Below are positions 8,818 to 18,263 of a stretch of DNA of 45,800 bases, one piece after another (the stretch's first letter is position 1; each line of letters opens with the position of its first letter). The DNA is from Nitrospira lenta (GTDB lineage Bacteria; Nitrospirota; Nitrospiria; Nitrospirales; Nitrospiraceae). The translations under genes were made by a program, and so were the position numbers. The notes beneath the pieces are model-generated. The model saw only the letters and a list, made by a program, of their open reading frames with translations. It made no database searches and was not told where the DNA came from. Location of the stretch: positions 1-45,800 of the forward strand of contig CAMBDY010000017.1 of NCBI GenBank assembly GCA_945865525.1, in the 5' to 3' direction.

Positions 8818-9426
8818 ATGATTGCGATTATCGACTATGGCATGGGCAACCTCCGCAGTGTCTCCAAAGCCTTTGAGGCGACGGGGCATCAGGCGGTCGT
8901 GACTCGTGATCCGCTCATGATTGGAAACGCAAGTCATGTGGTGCTCCCAGGGGTCGGTGCCTTTGGTGATTGCATGGCCAATGTCGAGCAGTATGGGCTG
9001 GTAGAGCCGATTCGAGCCGCGATTCAATCGGGAAAACCGTTTCTAGGGATCTGCCTAGGGCTCCAATTGTTATTTGAGGAAACCGAAGAGTTTGGGACGC
9101 ACAAGGGTCTTGGCATTATCCCCGGTAAGGTCAGGAGATTTCCTGTCCGCCAAGGGTTGAAGGTGCCGCATATGGGCTGGAATAACGTGACGATGGAGCA
9201 GCCCTGTCCTCTGTTCGAGGGAATTCCTGACGGGTCTTATTGGTACTTCGTCCATTCCTTTTATGTCGATCCCGCTGACAAGACCGTGGCGGCAAGCAGC
9301 ACGAATTATGGAACAACGTTTGTGTCGAGCATCTGGCGGGATAATGTAGTGGCTTGTCAGTTCCATCCTGAAAAGAGTCAGGCCGTTGGGTTGCAGTTGA
9401 TCAACAATTTTGGATCATGGAAGTGA
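8818..9426 (+). CDS. hisH: Imidazole glycerol phosphate synthase, glutaminase subunit HisH
   Basis: Class-I glutamine amidotransferase subunit that supplies ammonia to HisF. The 202 residues begin MIAIIDYGMGNLRSV. The catalytic triad is present: Cys79 in GICLGLQLL, and His183 and Glu185 in QFHPEKS. The oxyanion-strand signature PGVGAFGDCM is present near residue 44. It follows the fold-back repeat directly and is the first gene of the second his unit; its partner hisF is three genes downstream. The stop codon is 2 nt before the next ATG. Confidence 0.97.
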   Translation: MIAIIDYGMGNLRSVSKAFEATGHQAVVTRDPLMIGNASHVVLPGVGAFGDCMANVEQYGLVEPIRAAIQSGKPFLGICLGLQLLFEETEEFGTHKGLGIIPGKVRRFPVRQGLKVPHMGWNNVTMEQPCPLFEGIPDGSYWYFVHSFYVDPADKTVAASSTNYGTTFVSSIWRDNVVACQFHPEKSQAVGLQLINNFGSWK

Positions 9427-9428
9427 GC

Positions 9429-10160
9429 ATGATGAACAACAAGGGATGGTCGATGGCCGTGGTGGGGCTAGCCCTGTTGGTAGCGGCCGGCTGTAGCGGG
9501 TCCAAAGTAGCCTCAAAGTCGTCTGCCGAATTGCCGCGTTATCAGGTGCGCACTATCGCCCTGGTCCCGTTTACGACGCTCACGACCCCACAGATGAGGG
9601 ATGCCGCCGGTCAGATTTTCTCGGCTCCGTCAGGAGCTCATCAGTTTGATAGAGGTCTCGCGGGGCCGCTGCAAATTGAACAGCTTCAGAGCCAGACAGC
9701 CATTGTGCCAACTAGTGCGGGAGGCACGGTTACACAGTTGCTCTGGAGCCGGTTGAAGTCTCGGCAGGGTGTAACGGTGCTGTCGCCTGGTGAGGGGGCG
9801 AAAGTCTTGGCGGCCCAGAAGCCGCAACCTCCAGCTGGTCTGGCCCAGGCGGTGGCGGTGGCAAAACAGCTCAAGGCAGATGCTGCGCTGATTGGTCAGG
9901 TGATGGTGTATCAGGAGCGAGTTGGGAGTCGCTTTGGCGCCAACCCCACGGCTCGGGTGGGGTTTGAAGCCAAGCTGGTGGCGGCAGACGGGCAAGTACT
10001 CTGGGAGGGGAATTACTACGAGCGGCAGAGGCCGATGATTGAAGACCTCCTGGGATTTTTTGAGCGTTGGGGCATGTTTGTGACCGCGGAGGAGCTGGCG
10101 GGCTACGGGGTTGACCTTGTGCTCTTCGAATTTCCGTTTGGGACGGCAGGGGAACGTTAA
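9429..10160 (+). CDS. Predicted lipoprotein of unknown function within the his operon
   Basis: A 243-residue protein with a clear lipoprotein signal: basic N-terminus, hydrophobic stretch and lipobox VAAGC, lipidation at Cys22. The mature part has an alternating beta/alpha pattern beginning VRTIALVPFTTL, then LLWSRLKSRQGVTVLSPGEGAKVLA, AVAVAKQLKADAALIGQVMVYQERVG and a strand VGFEAKLVAADGQVLWEGNYYE. This layout resembles the TolB-N/CsgG/LpoB-like group of envelope lipoproteins, but I cannot name a family. The start ATG at 9429 is preceded by GGAAGTGAG. It lies 2 nt after hisH and 17 nt before hisA, so it is cotranscribed with histidine genes although no role in that pathway is apparent. Confidence 0.8.
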   Translation: MMNNKGWSMAVVGLALLVAAGCSGSKVASKSSAELPRYQVRTIALVPFTTLTTPQMRDAAGQIFSAPSGAHQFDRGLAGPLQIEQLQSQTAIVPTSAGGTVTQLLWSRLKSRQGVTVLSPGEGAKVLAAQKPQPPAGLAQAVAVAKQLKADAALIGQVMVYQERVGSRFGANPTARVGFEAKLVAADGQVLWEGNYYERQRPMIEDLLGFFERWGMFVTAEELAGYGVDLVLFEFPFGTAGER

Positions 10161-10177
10161 CAGAGACGGTGTTTTCT

Positions 10178-10915
10178 ATGCTTGTGATTCCCGCGATTGA
10201 TTTAAAAGATGGCCGCTGTGTGCGGTTGCGTCAGGGCGATATGGCGGCTGAAACGGTCTATTCCGATGACGTATCGGCTATGGCGAGGCAATGGCAACAG
10301 GGCGGCGCGACGCTGATTCATGTGGTGGATTTGAACGGAGCCGTGGAGGGTGAGCCGCGCAATCTTCCGCAGATCGAAGCGATCATCCGTACCGTGAGTC
10401 TAAAGATACAGGTAGGGGGAGGAATCCGGTCGATCGAAACGGTGCGTCGTTATCTCGGTGCCGGCGTCAGTCGGGTTGTGCTTGGCACCGCGGCCTTGAC
10501 CGATCGGTTGTTTCTGGAGAAGGCCTGCCTAGAATTCCCTCGCCAGATTCTGTTGGGATTGGACGCGAGGGACGGGAAGGTGGCGGTCAAGGGCTGGACG
10601 TCGGTCTCGGAGACCAAGGCGACCGATCTCCTTCAGGAGCTGGCAGGCTATGCCTTGGGTGCCGTGATCTATACGGACATTGCCTGCGACGGTATGTTGG
10701 GTGGGCCGAATCTGGGGGCCTTGCGGGAAGTGGTCGAGTTGTCGTCCTTCCCCGTGATCGCCTCCGGCGGAATCTCTCGCGTTGAAGACTTGTGGGCGGT
10801 GCAGGCGCTCGGTCCAAGGGTCGAAGGTGTGATTGTCGGGAAAGCCCTCTACGATGGCAAGTTGGATTATCAGGCCGCCGTTGCAGCCACCCGTACGATG
10901 AGTGCGGAGGACTGA
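10178..10915 (+). CDS. hisA: ProFAR isomerase (phosphoribosylformimino-AICAR-P isomerase)
   Basis: TIM-barrel isomerase of the fourth step of histidine synthesis. The 245 residues start MLVIPAIDLKDGRCVRL with catalytic Asp8; the second catalytic Asp is at about 129 in LGLDARDGKVAVKGW. Phosphate-binding loops GGGIRS (about 79-84) and ASGGIS (near 194) are present. A GTG nine nt upstream is in frame but the family begins at the ATG chosen here. A ribosome binding site is weak. About 120 nt separate it from hisF, an unusually long gap for this operon. Confidence 0.97.
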   Translation: MLVIPAIDLKDGRCVRLRQGDMAAETVYSDDVSAMARQWQQGGATLIHVVDLNGAVEGEPRNLPQIEAIIRTVSLKIQVGGGIRSIETVRRYLGAGVSRVVLGTAALTDRLFLEKACLEFPRQILLGLDARDGKVAVKGWTSVSETKATDLLQELAGYALGAVIYTDIACDGMLGGPNLGALREVVELSSFPVIASGGISRVEDLWAVQALGPRVEGVIVGKALYDGKLDYQAAVAATRTMSAED

Positions 10916-10998
10916 ATGATGCACGGGGGATTAAACAAGACCGTTGATGTCGAGAGAGCTCTTTTGTCTCTGAATGCAGCGCTTCGCTTAGTTGTTCA

Positions 10999-11026
10999 TT
11001 CAGCCTTGATCGTTCAGCCTTCATCG
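10999..11026 (+). repeat. Tandem 14-bp direct repeat upstream of hisF
   Basis: TTCAGCCTTGATCG (10999-11012) is followed immediately by TTCAGCCTTCATCG (11013-11026), 13 of 14 positions identical, ending 11 nt before the hisF ATG in the only long gap inside this operon. hisF has no obvious ribosome binding site, so the repeat lies where translation initiation would be decided. Its meaning is unknown. Confidence 0.55.
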
Positions 11027-11037
11027 GTACTGTTACT

Positions 11038-11799
11038 ATGCTGACCAAGCGTATTATTCCCTGCCTCGACGTTAAAGACGGCCGTGTCGTCAAGGGCGTG
11101 AGTTTTGTGAACTTGCGTGATGCAGGCGATCCGGTCGAAGTCGCCACGGCCTACGACCGCGAAGGAGCCGATGAGCTGTGTTTTCTGGACATCACGGCCT
11201 CTCATGAAAATCGTAAGACCATTCTTGACGTGGTCGAGCGAACGGCGGCGCGGGTGTTCATGCCCCTGACTGTCGGCGGAGGGGTACGAACGCTCGAGGA
11301 CATCCGGGCTCTGTTGAACGCAGGGGCTGATAAGGTGAGTATCAATACGGCAGCAGTCCAGCGGCCGGAATTTGTGAGGGAAGCAGCAAAGCGATTCGGG
11401 ACCCAATGTATTGTCGTGGCGATCGATGCCAAGCACCATCCCGCTCCAGTGAGCGGGTGGGAAGTTTTCACCCATGGAGGCCGCAAGTCGACCGGTTTGG
11501 ATGTCGTCGAATGGGCGAAGAGAATGGCGCAGTACGGGGCAGGTGAGATTTTGCTCACAAGCATGGATCAAGACGGGCAACAGCAGGGCTATGACGTGGT
11601 GTTGACGGCTGCCGTATCAGAGGCTGTCTCGATCCCGGTGATTGCGTCGGGGGGCGTGGGGAGTTTAGACCATCTCTATGACGGATTCGTCAGAGGTAAG
11701 GCGGATGCGGTCCTGGCCGCGTCGATTTTCCACTTCCGGACTCACACCATTCCGGAGGCGAAAGCCTATCTGCGTCAGAAGGGAGTGGCGGTTCGATAA
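11038..11799 (+). CDS. hisF: Imidazole glycerol phosphate synthase, cyclase subunit HisF
   Basis: TIM-barrel cyclase that, with HisH ammonia, forms imidazole glycerol phosphate and AICAR. The 253 residues include [20 protein letters not shown] with catalytic Asp11, the second catalytic Asp130 in VVAIDAK, and phosphate loops VGGGVRT and ASGGVGS. The gene lacks an evident Shine-Dalgarno; the ATG is fixed by family alignment. It overlaps hisIE by one nt (TAATG). Confidence 0.98.
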   Translation: MLTKRIIPCLDVKDGRVVKGVSFVNLRDAGDPVEVATAYDREGADELCFLDITASHENRKTILDVVERTAARVFMPLTVGGGVRTLEDIRALLNAGADKVSINTAAVQRPEFVREAAKRFGTQCIVVAIDAKHHPAPVSGWEVFTHGGRKSTGLDVVEWAKRMAQYGAGEILLTSMDQDGQQQGYDVVLTAAVSEAVSIPVIASGGVGSLDHLYDGFVRGKADAVLAASIFHFRTHTIPEAKAYLRQKGVAVR

Positions 11800-12452
11800 T
11801 GGATATAGGGAAATTGACATTCGATGGGCAGGGGCTGATTCCAGCCATTGTGCAGGATTGGCGGGATGGGACGGTACTGATGGTCGCCTTTATGAACCAG
11901 GAGGCCTTGCAGAAGACCATCGAGACCAAGTCGGTGCACTTCTGGAGCCGTTCGCGCAAGGCGTTATGGGAGAAGGGCGAGACTTCTGGCCATACGCTGC
12001 AGCTCAAGGACCTGTTTTTTGATTGTGACGGCGATGCCCTTCTCGTGAAGGTCGAGCCGGTCGGTCCGACCTGCCATACGGGAGAGCGGTCCTGTTTCTT
12101 TTCCCGTTTAGACTCGCCTGAGACGAAGACCTCCGAGTCCTGGGGGGGGATTCTTGAACGCCTCTATCAGATGATCCAAGAGCGGAAGCGTCAGCCGTCG
12201 ACTGAGTCCTACACCTCCAAATTGCTTGAAGGTGGAGTCGATCGCATCTTGAAAAAAGTCGTGGAGGAAGCAGGAGAGGTGGCAATTGCTGGGAAGGGTG
12301 GGAAGCAGGAGGAGATTGTTTATGAAACGGCGGATCTCCTGTTCCATACACTGGTGGCGCTGGGCTATTATGGCATCACCCCGCAAGAAATCTATCAGGA
12401 GTTGGCGACTCGATTTGGGAAGTCCGGTTTGAGAAAAGAAACCGCCCTATGA
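11799..12452 (+). CDS. hisI: Bifunctional phosphoribosyl-AMP cyclohydrolase / phosphoribosyl-ATP pyrophosphatase
   Basis: Fusion enzyme (HisIE) that catalyses steps two and three of histidine synthesis. The N-terminal HisI domain (about 1-115) shows [29 protein letters not shown], the metal-binding DCDGDALL and the cysteine pair in [11 protein letters not shown]. The C-terminal HisE domain (about 120-217) shows [26 protein letters not shown] and [14 protein letters not shown], the all-alpha NTP pyrophosphohydrolase pattern. Coupled to hisF by one nt and to the HIT gene by 4 nt. Confidence 0.97.
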   Translation: MDIGKLTFDGQGLIPAIVQDWRDGTVLMVAFMNQEALQKTIETKSVHFWSRSRKALWEKGETSGHTLQLKDLFFDCDGDALLVKVEPVGPTCHTGERSCFFSRLDSPETKTSESWGGILERLYQMIQERKRQPSTESYTSKLLEGGVDRILKKVVEEAGEVAIAGKGGKQEEIVYETADLLFHTLVALGYYGITPQEIYQELATRFGKSGLRKETAL

Positions 12453-12793
12453 GTGACTGTCTCTTTTGTAATATCGTCGCGAGGACTATTCCGACACCCC
12501 TCGTCTATGAGGATGACTTGGTCGTCGCCTTCGATGATATTAATCCTCAGGCGCCAATTCACACGCTCGTCATTCCCAAGGCACATGTGGCCTCGATGGC
12601 CGAGCTGCACAATTCGGATGCTGAACTGCCGGGGAGGTTGATGTTGGTTGGCAGTAAGATTGCGAAACTAAAGGAGATTGCTGATTCCGGGTACCGTGTC
12701 GTCGTCAACACCGGATCCCATGGCGGGCAGAGCGTTTTTCATCTCCATCTTCATGTTCTGGGCGGGCGCCATCTTGCCTGGCCTCCCGGCTAG
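12449..12793 (+). CDS. HIT family protein (HinT-like)
   Basis: A 114-residue histidine-triad nucleotide-binding protein. The N-terminus [12 protein letters not shown] and the C-terminal triad [17 protein letters not shown] are typical of the HinT branch, whose members hydrolyse purine nucleoside phosphoramidates. It overlaps the end of hisIE by 4 nt and closes the second his unit; the same his-HIT adjacency is known in other bacteria. Its connection to histidine synthesis is not established. No terminator hairpin is evident after it. Confidence 0.92.
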   Translation: MSDCLFCNIVARTIPTPLVYEDDLVVAFDDINPQAPIHTLVIPKAHVASMAELHNSDAELPGRLMLVGSKIAKLKEIADSGYRVVVNTGSHGGQSVFHLHLHVLGGRHLAWPPG

Positions 12794-12809
12794 CGTTAGG
12801 TTCACCACG

Positions 12810-12839
12810 TTGACAGGTTTCTTTCCCCTCTGTTAGTCT
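12810..12839 (+). promoter_or_regulatory. Promoter-like element for dnaG-rpoD
   Basis: TTGACA (12810-12815) and TAGTCT (12834-12839) with an 18-nt spacer. The -35 is perfect, the -10 is moderate. It lies immediately after the HIT gene and would start transcription near 12846, ahead of dnaG. Confidence 0.5.
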
Positions 12840-12914
12840 TAAAGGCCTATTTTTCGACCACTTATGTTTACCTTCCCGCCGGTGCAGGTGGGGGATATAG
12901 GAGCTGCGACTCTC

Positions 12915-14729
12915 GTGGCCCGAGGCTTGATTTCTGAAAATGTGATTAATCAGGTCAGAGATCGGGCTGATATTGCCGAGGTGGTTGGACATCATGTGAG
13001 TCTGACCAGAGCCGGCCAGAACCTGAAGGGGCTCTGTCCCTTTCATCAGGAAAAGTCGCCCTCCTTTACCGTCAGTCCTTCCCGCCAGATTTTTCATTGT
13101 TTTGGCTGCGGCGTGGGCGGCAACGTGTTTACGTTTTTGATGCGGATTACCGGCGCGAACTTTCCTGAGACGGTTCGTGAGCTTGGGCAGAAACTCGGGG
13201 TCGATGTGCCTGAGAGCGGGCCTAGCGTCGGACCTCAGGCGGTACAGGCGAGTCGCCTGGAACTGCTAAATCGTGCGGTGGCGGCTTGGTTTCAGCGGAA
13301 CTTGCGGGACAGTGCGACTGGCGAGACGGCGCGGGATTATTTGGCCAGCCGTGGTGTTCAAGCCGCGACGATCGAACGGTTTGAAATCGGGTGTGCGCCG
13401 GCTGAGTGGGACGGGCTCGTGAGAGCGCTGGGGGAGCAGGGTTTTTCGCCGGATGATTTAGTTGTGGCGGGATTGACGATCGCACGGGAGCAGGCATCGG
13501 GGTCCTACGACCGTTTTCGCTCACGAGTGATGTTCCCCATTACGGACTTGCGCAAGCGGGTTGTCGGTTTCGGCGGGCGTATCCTTGGAGAGGGGAATCC
13601 GAAGTATCTGAATTCGCCGGATACTCCCCTGTTTAAAAAGGGGCAGACGCTTTATGGGTTAGAGCTGGCGCGTGAAGCCGTCGCTAGGCTGAAGACCGTG
13701 ATCGTAGTGGAAGGGTATTTCGATGCGGTTGCTCTGCACCAAGCCGGGCTGATTCATACGGTTGCGACGCTGGGGACCGCGCTGACGGCGGAGCATATTC
13801 AGGTGTTACGGCGGTTTGCCTCGAAAGTCGTGCTGTTGTTTGACCCGGATCCAGCCGGGGTTCGTGCCGCATTGCGAGGGCTTGATCTGTTTGTGAATAG
13901 CGGGCTCGGCGTAAAAGTCGTCACGTTGCCGACCGGCGAAGATCCTGACACTTACGTGCGGAAGGAAGGGCCAGAGGCCTTTGTGCGGTTAGAAGAACAG
14001 GCGCCGAGCCTCTTGGATTTTTCCCTCGAGCACAGTTTGAGCACCGCGGAGTCCAGCACCATTGAAGGTCGTATTCGCAGCGTAGACGATGTGTTGCGGA
14101 TATTACAAAAGAGTGAGCATCCCATCGAACGGGAAGAGCGGATTCGTGTGGTGGCCGAACGGCTGGGGATCAGCCAGCAGCGACTGATTGAGCGGTATCC
14201 GGCGTTGGTGCAGGCCGGGGGGCAGCGCCTGGTGGCTGTGCAATCGGCTGGCGTGACACCGGCGATGTTTAAGGGCGCGAATGAAGAACGGGATCTGGTC
14301 TATCTGCTGCTGCATGGGCATTTGACGCCTGCCGACGTGCAACGATTGAAGCCCGTGGCCTTCTCGGTGCCTGCTTGCCGCATTCTCGTCGAGGCGGCCT
14401 TGACCCATCTCGATCCCGATGGCCGAATTGGACTCAGGTTGCTGTTGGATGCCGTGGTTGACCATCCGGATTGCGGGTCGCTGGCGACTGAGCTCTCCAT
14501 GCGGGAAGACCATTTCGACGACGTGCCAGCGCACGTTGCGGGCTGCTTGGATACGTTAGAGCGGAAGCGGGCCGAGGCCCTGTTTCGGGATTTGATCGTG
14601 CAACTGAAGGCCGCCGAACGGGAAGGTCGGGTGGAGGATGCGCAGACGCTCAACGCACAAGTGAATGAATTGCGAATGCAAAAGGCCGGTCGGCCCGCTG
14701 CTGGGATTTTGTCTTTAGTGAAGGAGTAG
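12915..14729 (+). CDS. dnaG: DNA primase
   Basis: Synthesises RNA primers at the replication fork. The N-terminal CHC2 zinc finger is intact: with the start chosen here its ligands are Cys41, His44, Cys62 and Cys65 (CPFH and HCFGCG), one off the E. coli numbering. The TOPRIM core follows, with [15 protein letters not shown] and LLFDPDPAG, then a C-terminal helicase-interaction region. I prefer the GTG at 12915 ([17 protein letters not shown], with TAGGAG 11 nt upstream) because the family starts here; an ATG at 12864 would add 17 residues without similarity. rpoD begins 2 nt after the stop, the classical macromolecular-synthesis pairing. Confidence 0.95.
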   Translation: MARGLISENVINQVRDRADIAEVVGHHVSLTRAGQNLKGLCPFHQEKSPSFTVSPSRQIFHCFGCGVGGNVFTFLMRITGANFPETVRELGQKLGVDVPESGPSVGPQAVQASRLELLNRAVAAWFQRNLRDSATGETARDYLASRGVQAATIERFEIGCAPAEWDGLVRALGEQGFSPDDLVVAGLTIAREQASGSYDRFRSRVMFPITDLRKRVVGFGGRILGEGNPKYLNSPDTPLFKKGQTLYGLELAREAVARLKTVIVVEGYFDAVALHQAGLIHTVATLGTALTAEHIQVLRRFASKVVLLFDPDPAGVRAALRGLDLFVNSGLGVKVVTLPTGEDPDTYVRKEGPEAFVRLEEQAPSLLDFSLEHSLSTAESSTIEGRIRSVDDVLRILQKSEHPIEREERIRVVAERLGISQQRLIERYPALVQAGGQRLVAVQSAGVTPAMFKGANEERDLVYLLLHGHLTPADVQRLKPVAFSVPACRILVEAALTHLDPDGRIGLRLLLDAVVDHPDCGSLATELSMREDHFDDVPAHVAGCLDTLERKRAEALFRDLIVQLKAAEREGRVEDAQTLNAQVNELRMQKAGRPAAGILSLVKE

Positions 14730-14731
14730 TC

Positions 14732-16564
14732 ATGGCGAAAAAAGAGTTGCTCGGGGAAGTTAAGAAACTGATTGCGATCGGCAAAGAGAAGGGTTTTTTG
14801 ACTTATGCCGAGTTGAATAGCACGTTGCGAGCCGAGGCGGTGTCGCCTGAACAGCTCAGCAGCATCATGACAATGTTCGGTGAAATGGACATCGAGATCG
14901 TTGATGCACCTGAGGGAGGGCGGATCAAGAAATCCCGAGATGCTGAGGAGTTAAGCGAGGATTCCGAGGGATCTGCTTCGGGCGCCGGCGATGAGAACGA
15001 GAAGGAAGAGAAGGAAGAAAAGGAAATCGATTTAACCCCCGGCACGCTCAGCCGGACCGATGATCCGGTTCGCCTCTACCTCAAAGAGATGGGGAGCGTG
15101 GCTTTGTTGAGCCGCGAGGGGGAAGTCGAGATCGCAAAACGCATCGAAGAGGGGAAGAAAGACATCTCTGCGGTCATTTACGGGATGCCGATGACGATAG
15201 AGTTTGTACTCACGCTGCGTGATCAGCTCAAAAATGGGACCATCAATGTGCGTGAGATCGTGCCACTCGTTGAGACCGAGGAGGAATTCGATGAAGAACA
15301 GATCCAGCGGGACACTGAAGAGCTGCAAGTCAAGACGCTCGAGGGGTTGAACTCCGTCCGAAAAATCTCGACCTCGCTTCAGGGCCTCTATAAAGTGGCG
15401 CGGCAGGCCAACAGCGATCCCGTGCGACAGAAAAAGATTAAGAAACAGATCGATACGATTCGCAATCAGGTCGTGGAGAAGATGGAGTCCGTCAACCTGC
15501 ATGGTGTCCTGAAGGATCGGATGGTGCAGCGGGTGCGGGAGCTGGCCATTCAAATCCGCACGTCGGAGCGAGAGATTGTCAATTGCCAGCGTCGACTAGG
15601 GATCGGCGGCGAAGCTAGTGCGGAGGCCCTAAAAAAGCTTGCCCGTGGTGACCGGAAAGATTTTCTCGCCGTCAAGCGCAAGACGAGCTGCACGGAAGCG
15701 GCGCTCAACGAGATTAAGAATGTGTATCAGGCGGCCAAGGGCCAGATTCGAACCCTTGAGACTGAAGAAGCACTCGTCTCCGCGGAAGAGATCAAGAGCG
15801 CAGTCAAGTACTTGGATGTTGCAGAGGAAAAAGTTAAGCGAGGGAAAGCTGAGCTGGTTGAGGCGAACCTTCGTCTCGTTGTCAGCATTGCCAAGAAATA
15901 CACGAACCGCGGTCTCCAATTCCTGGATTTGATCCAGGAGGGCAATATCGGCTTGATGAAGGCAGTGGATAAGTTCGAGTATAAGCGTGGCTATAAGTTT
16001 AGTACCTATGCCACTTGGTGGATTCGTCAGGCCATTACCCGCGCGATTGCCGATCAGGCCAGGACGATTCGCATCCCGGTGCATATGATCGAAACGATCA
16101 ATAAGCTGATTCGCACCTCCCGCCATCTGGTGCAGAAGCTCGGCCGTGAACCGACACCGGAAGAAATCGCTGAGCGCATGGATTTGCCGCTTGACAAAGT
16201 TCGGAAGATTTTGAAGATCGCGCGCGAGCCGATTTCGCTGGAGACTCCAATCGGCGAAGAAGAAGACAGCCATTTGGGCGACTTTATTGAGGACAAGAAG
16301 GCGGTCTCTCCTCTGGAGGCGGCGATCCGGTACGATCTCCAACGTCAGATCAATGGCGCATTGGAAATGCTCACGCCGCGGGAAGAAAAAGTTTTGCGGA
16401 AACGGTTTGGTATCGGTGAAGCTACCGACCATACTCTCGAAGAAGTCGGTCAGGATTTCGAAGTGACTCGCGAACGTATTCGGCAGATTGAGGCCAAGGC
16501 TTTGCGGAAATTGCGCCATCCGAGCCGGAGCAAGAAGCTCCGAAGTTTTGCGGAAACGCTCTGA
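14732..16564 (+). CDS. rpoD: RNA polymerase primary sigma factor RpoD (sigma-70)
   Basis: Housekeeping sigma factor, 610 residues. Region 1.1 (about 1-65) begins [21 protein letters not shown] and is followed by an acidic linker; region 1.2 is [21 protein letters not shown] (about 110-130); a long non-conserved region follows. Regions 2.1-2.4 show [36 protein letters not shown] and IRIPVHM (about 387-455); region 3; region 4 with LRKRFGIG and [20 protein letters not shown] at the end. The complete region 2.4/4.2 agrees with the TTGACA/TATAAT-like promoters seen in this window. It is cotranscribed with dnaG. Confidence 0.98.
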   Translation: MAKKELLGEVKKLIAIGKEKGFLTYAELNSTLRAEAVSPEQLSSIMTMFGEMDIEIVDAPEGGRIKKSRDAEELSEDSEGSASGAGDENEKEEKEEKEIDLTPGTLSRTDDPVRLYLKEMGSVALLSREGEVEIAKRIEEGKKDISAVIYGMPMTIEFVLTLRDQLKNGTINVREIVPLVETEEEFDEEQIQRDTEELQVKTLEGLNSVRKISTSLQGLYKVARQANSDPVRQKKIKKQIDTIRNQVVEKMESVNLHGVLKDRMVQRVRELAIQIRTSEREIVNCQRRLGIGGEASAEALKKLARGDRKDFLAVKRKTSCTEAALNEIKNVYQAAKGQIRTLETEEALVSAEEIKSAVKYLDVAEEKVKRGKAELVEANLRLVVSIAKKYTNRGLQFLDLIQEGNIGLMKAVDKFEYKRGYKFSTYATWWIRQAITRAIADQARTIRIPVHMIETINKLIRTSRHLVQKLGREPTPEEIAERMDLPLDKVRKILKIAREPISLETPIGEEEDSHLGDFIEDKKAVSPLEAAIRYDLQRQINGALEMLTPREEKVLRKRFGIGEATDHTLEEVGQDFEVTRERIRQIEAKALRKLRHPSRSKKLRSFAETL

Positions 16565-16587
16565 CGTGAAGAGGTGCTGTTTGAGAT

Positions 16588-16616
16588 TTGACTCCGCTTT
16601 CTAGGCAGCCTAAAAT
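16588..16616 (+). promoter_or_regulatory. Promoter for tRNA-Ile2
   Basis: TTGACT (16588-16593) and TAAAAT (16611-16616) with the optimal 17-nt spacer, 50 nt upstream of the tRNA. Transcription would start near 16623. It may also serve the zinc-ribbon gene downstream of the tRNA. Confidence 0.65.
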
Positions 16617-16665
16617 TGAGTGCTATTGTCTGTGGATTAAACGCGAGGGAGTCATCCGCCTGATC

Positions 16666-16742
16666 GGGCCCATAGCTCAGGTGGTTAGAGCGGCTGACTC
16701 ATAATCAGCTGGTCCTAGGTTCAAGTCCTAGTGGGCCCACCA
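16666..16742 (+). tRNA. tRNA with CAU anticodon, probably tRNA-Ile2 (lysidine type)
   Basis: A complete cloverleaf with encoded CCA: acceptor GGGCCCA/TGGGCCC, D-arm GCTC/GAGC, anticodon stem GCTGA/TCAGC with loop CTCATAA (anticodon CAT at 16700-16702), and T-arm with GGTTCAAGTCC. The CAU anticodon could be elongator Met or AUA-reading Ile2. C4-G69 and C5-G68 pairs in the acceptor stem, features recognised by TilS, favour Ile2, in which C34 is converted to lysidine. It is not an initiator, whose first pair is unpaired. Confidence 0.9.
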
Positions 16743-16802
16743 GCACGGCCGCGGAATGCACCGACTGAGAACGTTGTGCAGAGCAACAGCCAGAGGAGTT
16801 CG

Positions 16803-17579
16803 TTGAATCATAATCTTTCCCCCCTCATTGCGTTGCAAAAGCTGGATCTCCGTATCATGGAGATTACTACGCAACGCCAGAAAATCCCCGAACGACTCCA
16901 CGTAGTTGAAGCGCCTCTCCGGGAGGCCCAGCAGCAGCACCAGCAAACTAGTGCCGCCATGGAGGCATTGGTCAAAGAGCGACGGTCGCACGAAAAAGAT
17001 CTTGAGGTGCACGAAGCTCACACGGAAAAGATCAAGTCGCGGCTACCCGAGTTGAAGTCTAACAAGGAATACCAAGCGCATTTGTTCGAGATCGAAGTGG
17101 CCAATAAGAAGAAGGGCGACTTCGAGGAAAAGATTCTTTTGTGCATGGAGAAGATCGAGCAGCTCCAGCAGACCGCAAAAGACGGTCAAACCACAGTAAG
17201 CGTCGTTGAAAGCGCTTTTGCCCAGGAGAAGCTGGTGTTGGACGCACTGGAGAAGAAGCTCGTAGCCGAGCTAGTCGATCTCGAATCTCAACAGCAAGCC
17301 CATTCAGCTCACCTCGAGGGGGGGCTGCTCGCCCGTTATAATTCGATCAAGGCGGCGGGGAAGGATCAAGCGCTTGTGGAGATTAAAGAAGGGACCTGCT
17401 CGGGCTGCCGGCTGCAGCTTCCGCCGCAATTGATTTCCGAGGTGAAGCGCGGGGAAAATATCCTGACCTGTCCCTACTGCCGCCGGATGCTCTATTGGGA
17501 CGGACAGACTCCTGTCGAAACTGAGTCAGTGCTCGATCTTGATAAGACATCGATCCTTGAGATCGGAGAATCGCTCTAG
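16803..17579 (+). CDS. C4-type zinc ribbon coiled-coil protein (CT398-like)
   Basis: A 258-residue protein with a long antiparallel coiled coil (about 15-180, heptad-rich and charged, with LPELKSNKEYQAHLFEIE) followed by a C-terminal C4 zinc ribbon: Cys199/Cys202 in CSGC and Cys223/Cys226 in CPYC. The family is widespread and poorly characterised, with nucleic-acid or envelope roles proposed. The frame is open back into the tRNA, but the TTG at 16803, five nt after GAGGAG, is the best start and gives the conserved LIALQKLDLRI N-terminus. The gene lies 60 nt after the tRNA. Confidence 0.88.
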   Translation: MNHNLSPLIALQKLDLRIMEITTQRQKIPERLHVVEAPLREAQQQHQQTSAAMEALVKERRSHEKDLEVHEAHTEKIKSRLPELKSNKEYQAHLFEIEVANKKKGDFEEKILLCMEKIEQLQQTAKDGQTTVSVVESAFAQEKLVLDALEKKLVAELVDLESQQQAHSAHLEGGLLARYNSIKAAGKDQALVEIKEGTCSGCRLQLPPQLISEVKRGENILTCPYCRRMLYWDGQTPVETESVLDLDKTSILEIGESL

Positions 17580-17794
17580 TCCGCTTCTCCGTTTTTCCGA
17601 TCACGGCCTCCGTTGTTTTGAAGCGCAGCTTCGCCACTGACCCCAACCGTTCCTCTCCATGATTCTTGACAGCCATACGTTCGGCCAGCTTGGCAGGAGA
17701 CGAGGCCTTTTTGGGCATCGTCGTACCAATTTGACCCGAAGGCGCTTCAGCCGGCTGCCGCCTTGCCGTCGTTGCACTAATTCTGCGGGGCCGG

Positions 17795-17823
17795 TTGCAA
17801 CCACTCCTGTTTCTTTCTATACT
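17795..17823 (+). promoter_or_regulatory. Promoter of RNase P RNA
   Basis: TTGCAA (17795-17800) and TATACT (17818-17823) with a 17-nt spacer, placing the start at about 17830, which is where the P1 helix of RNase P RNA begins. The 215 nt before it (17580-17794) hold no gene that I can support. Confidence 0.75.
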
Positions 17824-17830
17824 CGAACCG

Positions 17831-18263
17831 CGCGAGGGAGAGGGCTGGGTGATCGCTTGGGGCGGCAACGCTCTTAGAGGAAAGTCCGGACTTCACGGGC
17901 AGGGCGCTGGGTAATTCCCAGGCGGAGCGATCCGACACCAGCACCACAGAGAACAAACCGCCGATGGCCGAAGCGATGAGATGCAAGTTTTGTTGCTGCG
18001 GATCAGGTAAGGGTGAAACGGCGGGGTAAGAGCCCACCGCGGTGGTGGTAACATCACTGGCATGGTAAGCGTCGCCTGATGCAAGGCCAAATAGGAAGAC
18101 ACCTGTCGGCTTTCTTCGGGAAGCCGGCGACCGGCTGGCCCGGCCGAGGTCTTCGGGTAGGTCGCTTGAGGTTCGAGGTGACTCGAATCCCAGAGAAATG
18201 ATCATCCCCGTGTGGGATCATATCCTAGGCGGGACAGAATCCGGCTTATAGGTCTTCTCCACC
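17831..18263 (+). ncRNA. rnpB: RNase P RNA, bacterial class A
   Basis: Catalytic RNA that matures the 5' ends of tRNAs. Conserved blocks in order: GAGGAAAGTCCGGAC (about 17876), ACAGAGAACAAACCGCC (about 17947), GGTAAGGGTGAAACGG with GGGTAAGAGCCCACCGC (about 18005), and ACAGAATCCGGCTTAT (about 18235). The 5' strand GGAGAGGGC (17837-17845) pairs with GGTCTTCTCC (18251-18260), closing helix P1. A run of seven T follows at about 18268 and may end the transcript. A near-consensus promoter lies just upstream. Ends are estimated to within a few nt. Confidence 0.97.

Noticed and set aside
15629-16519. Open frame of 296 codons antisense to rpoD
   Set aside because: Shadow of rpoD with no domain pattern.
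16666-16742. Reading the CAU tRNA as elongator Met
   Set aside because: Possible, but the C4-G69 and C5-G68 pairs and overall match to E. coli tRNA-Ile2 make Ile2 more likely. tRNAscan-SE with a TilS-class model would settle it.
17383-17868. Open frame on the minus strand, 161 codons, with a basic segment MPKKASSPAKLAERMAVKN
   Set aside because: It crosses the zinc-ribbon gene end and the RNase P promoter and has low-complexity composition; no family pattern. A short gene within 17600-17720 cannot be fully excluded.
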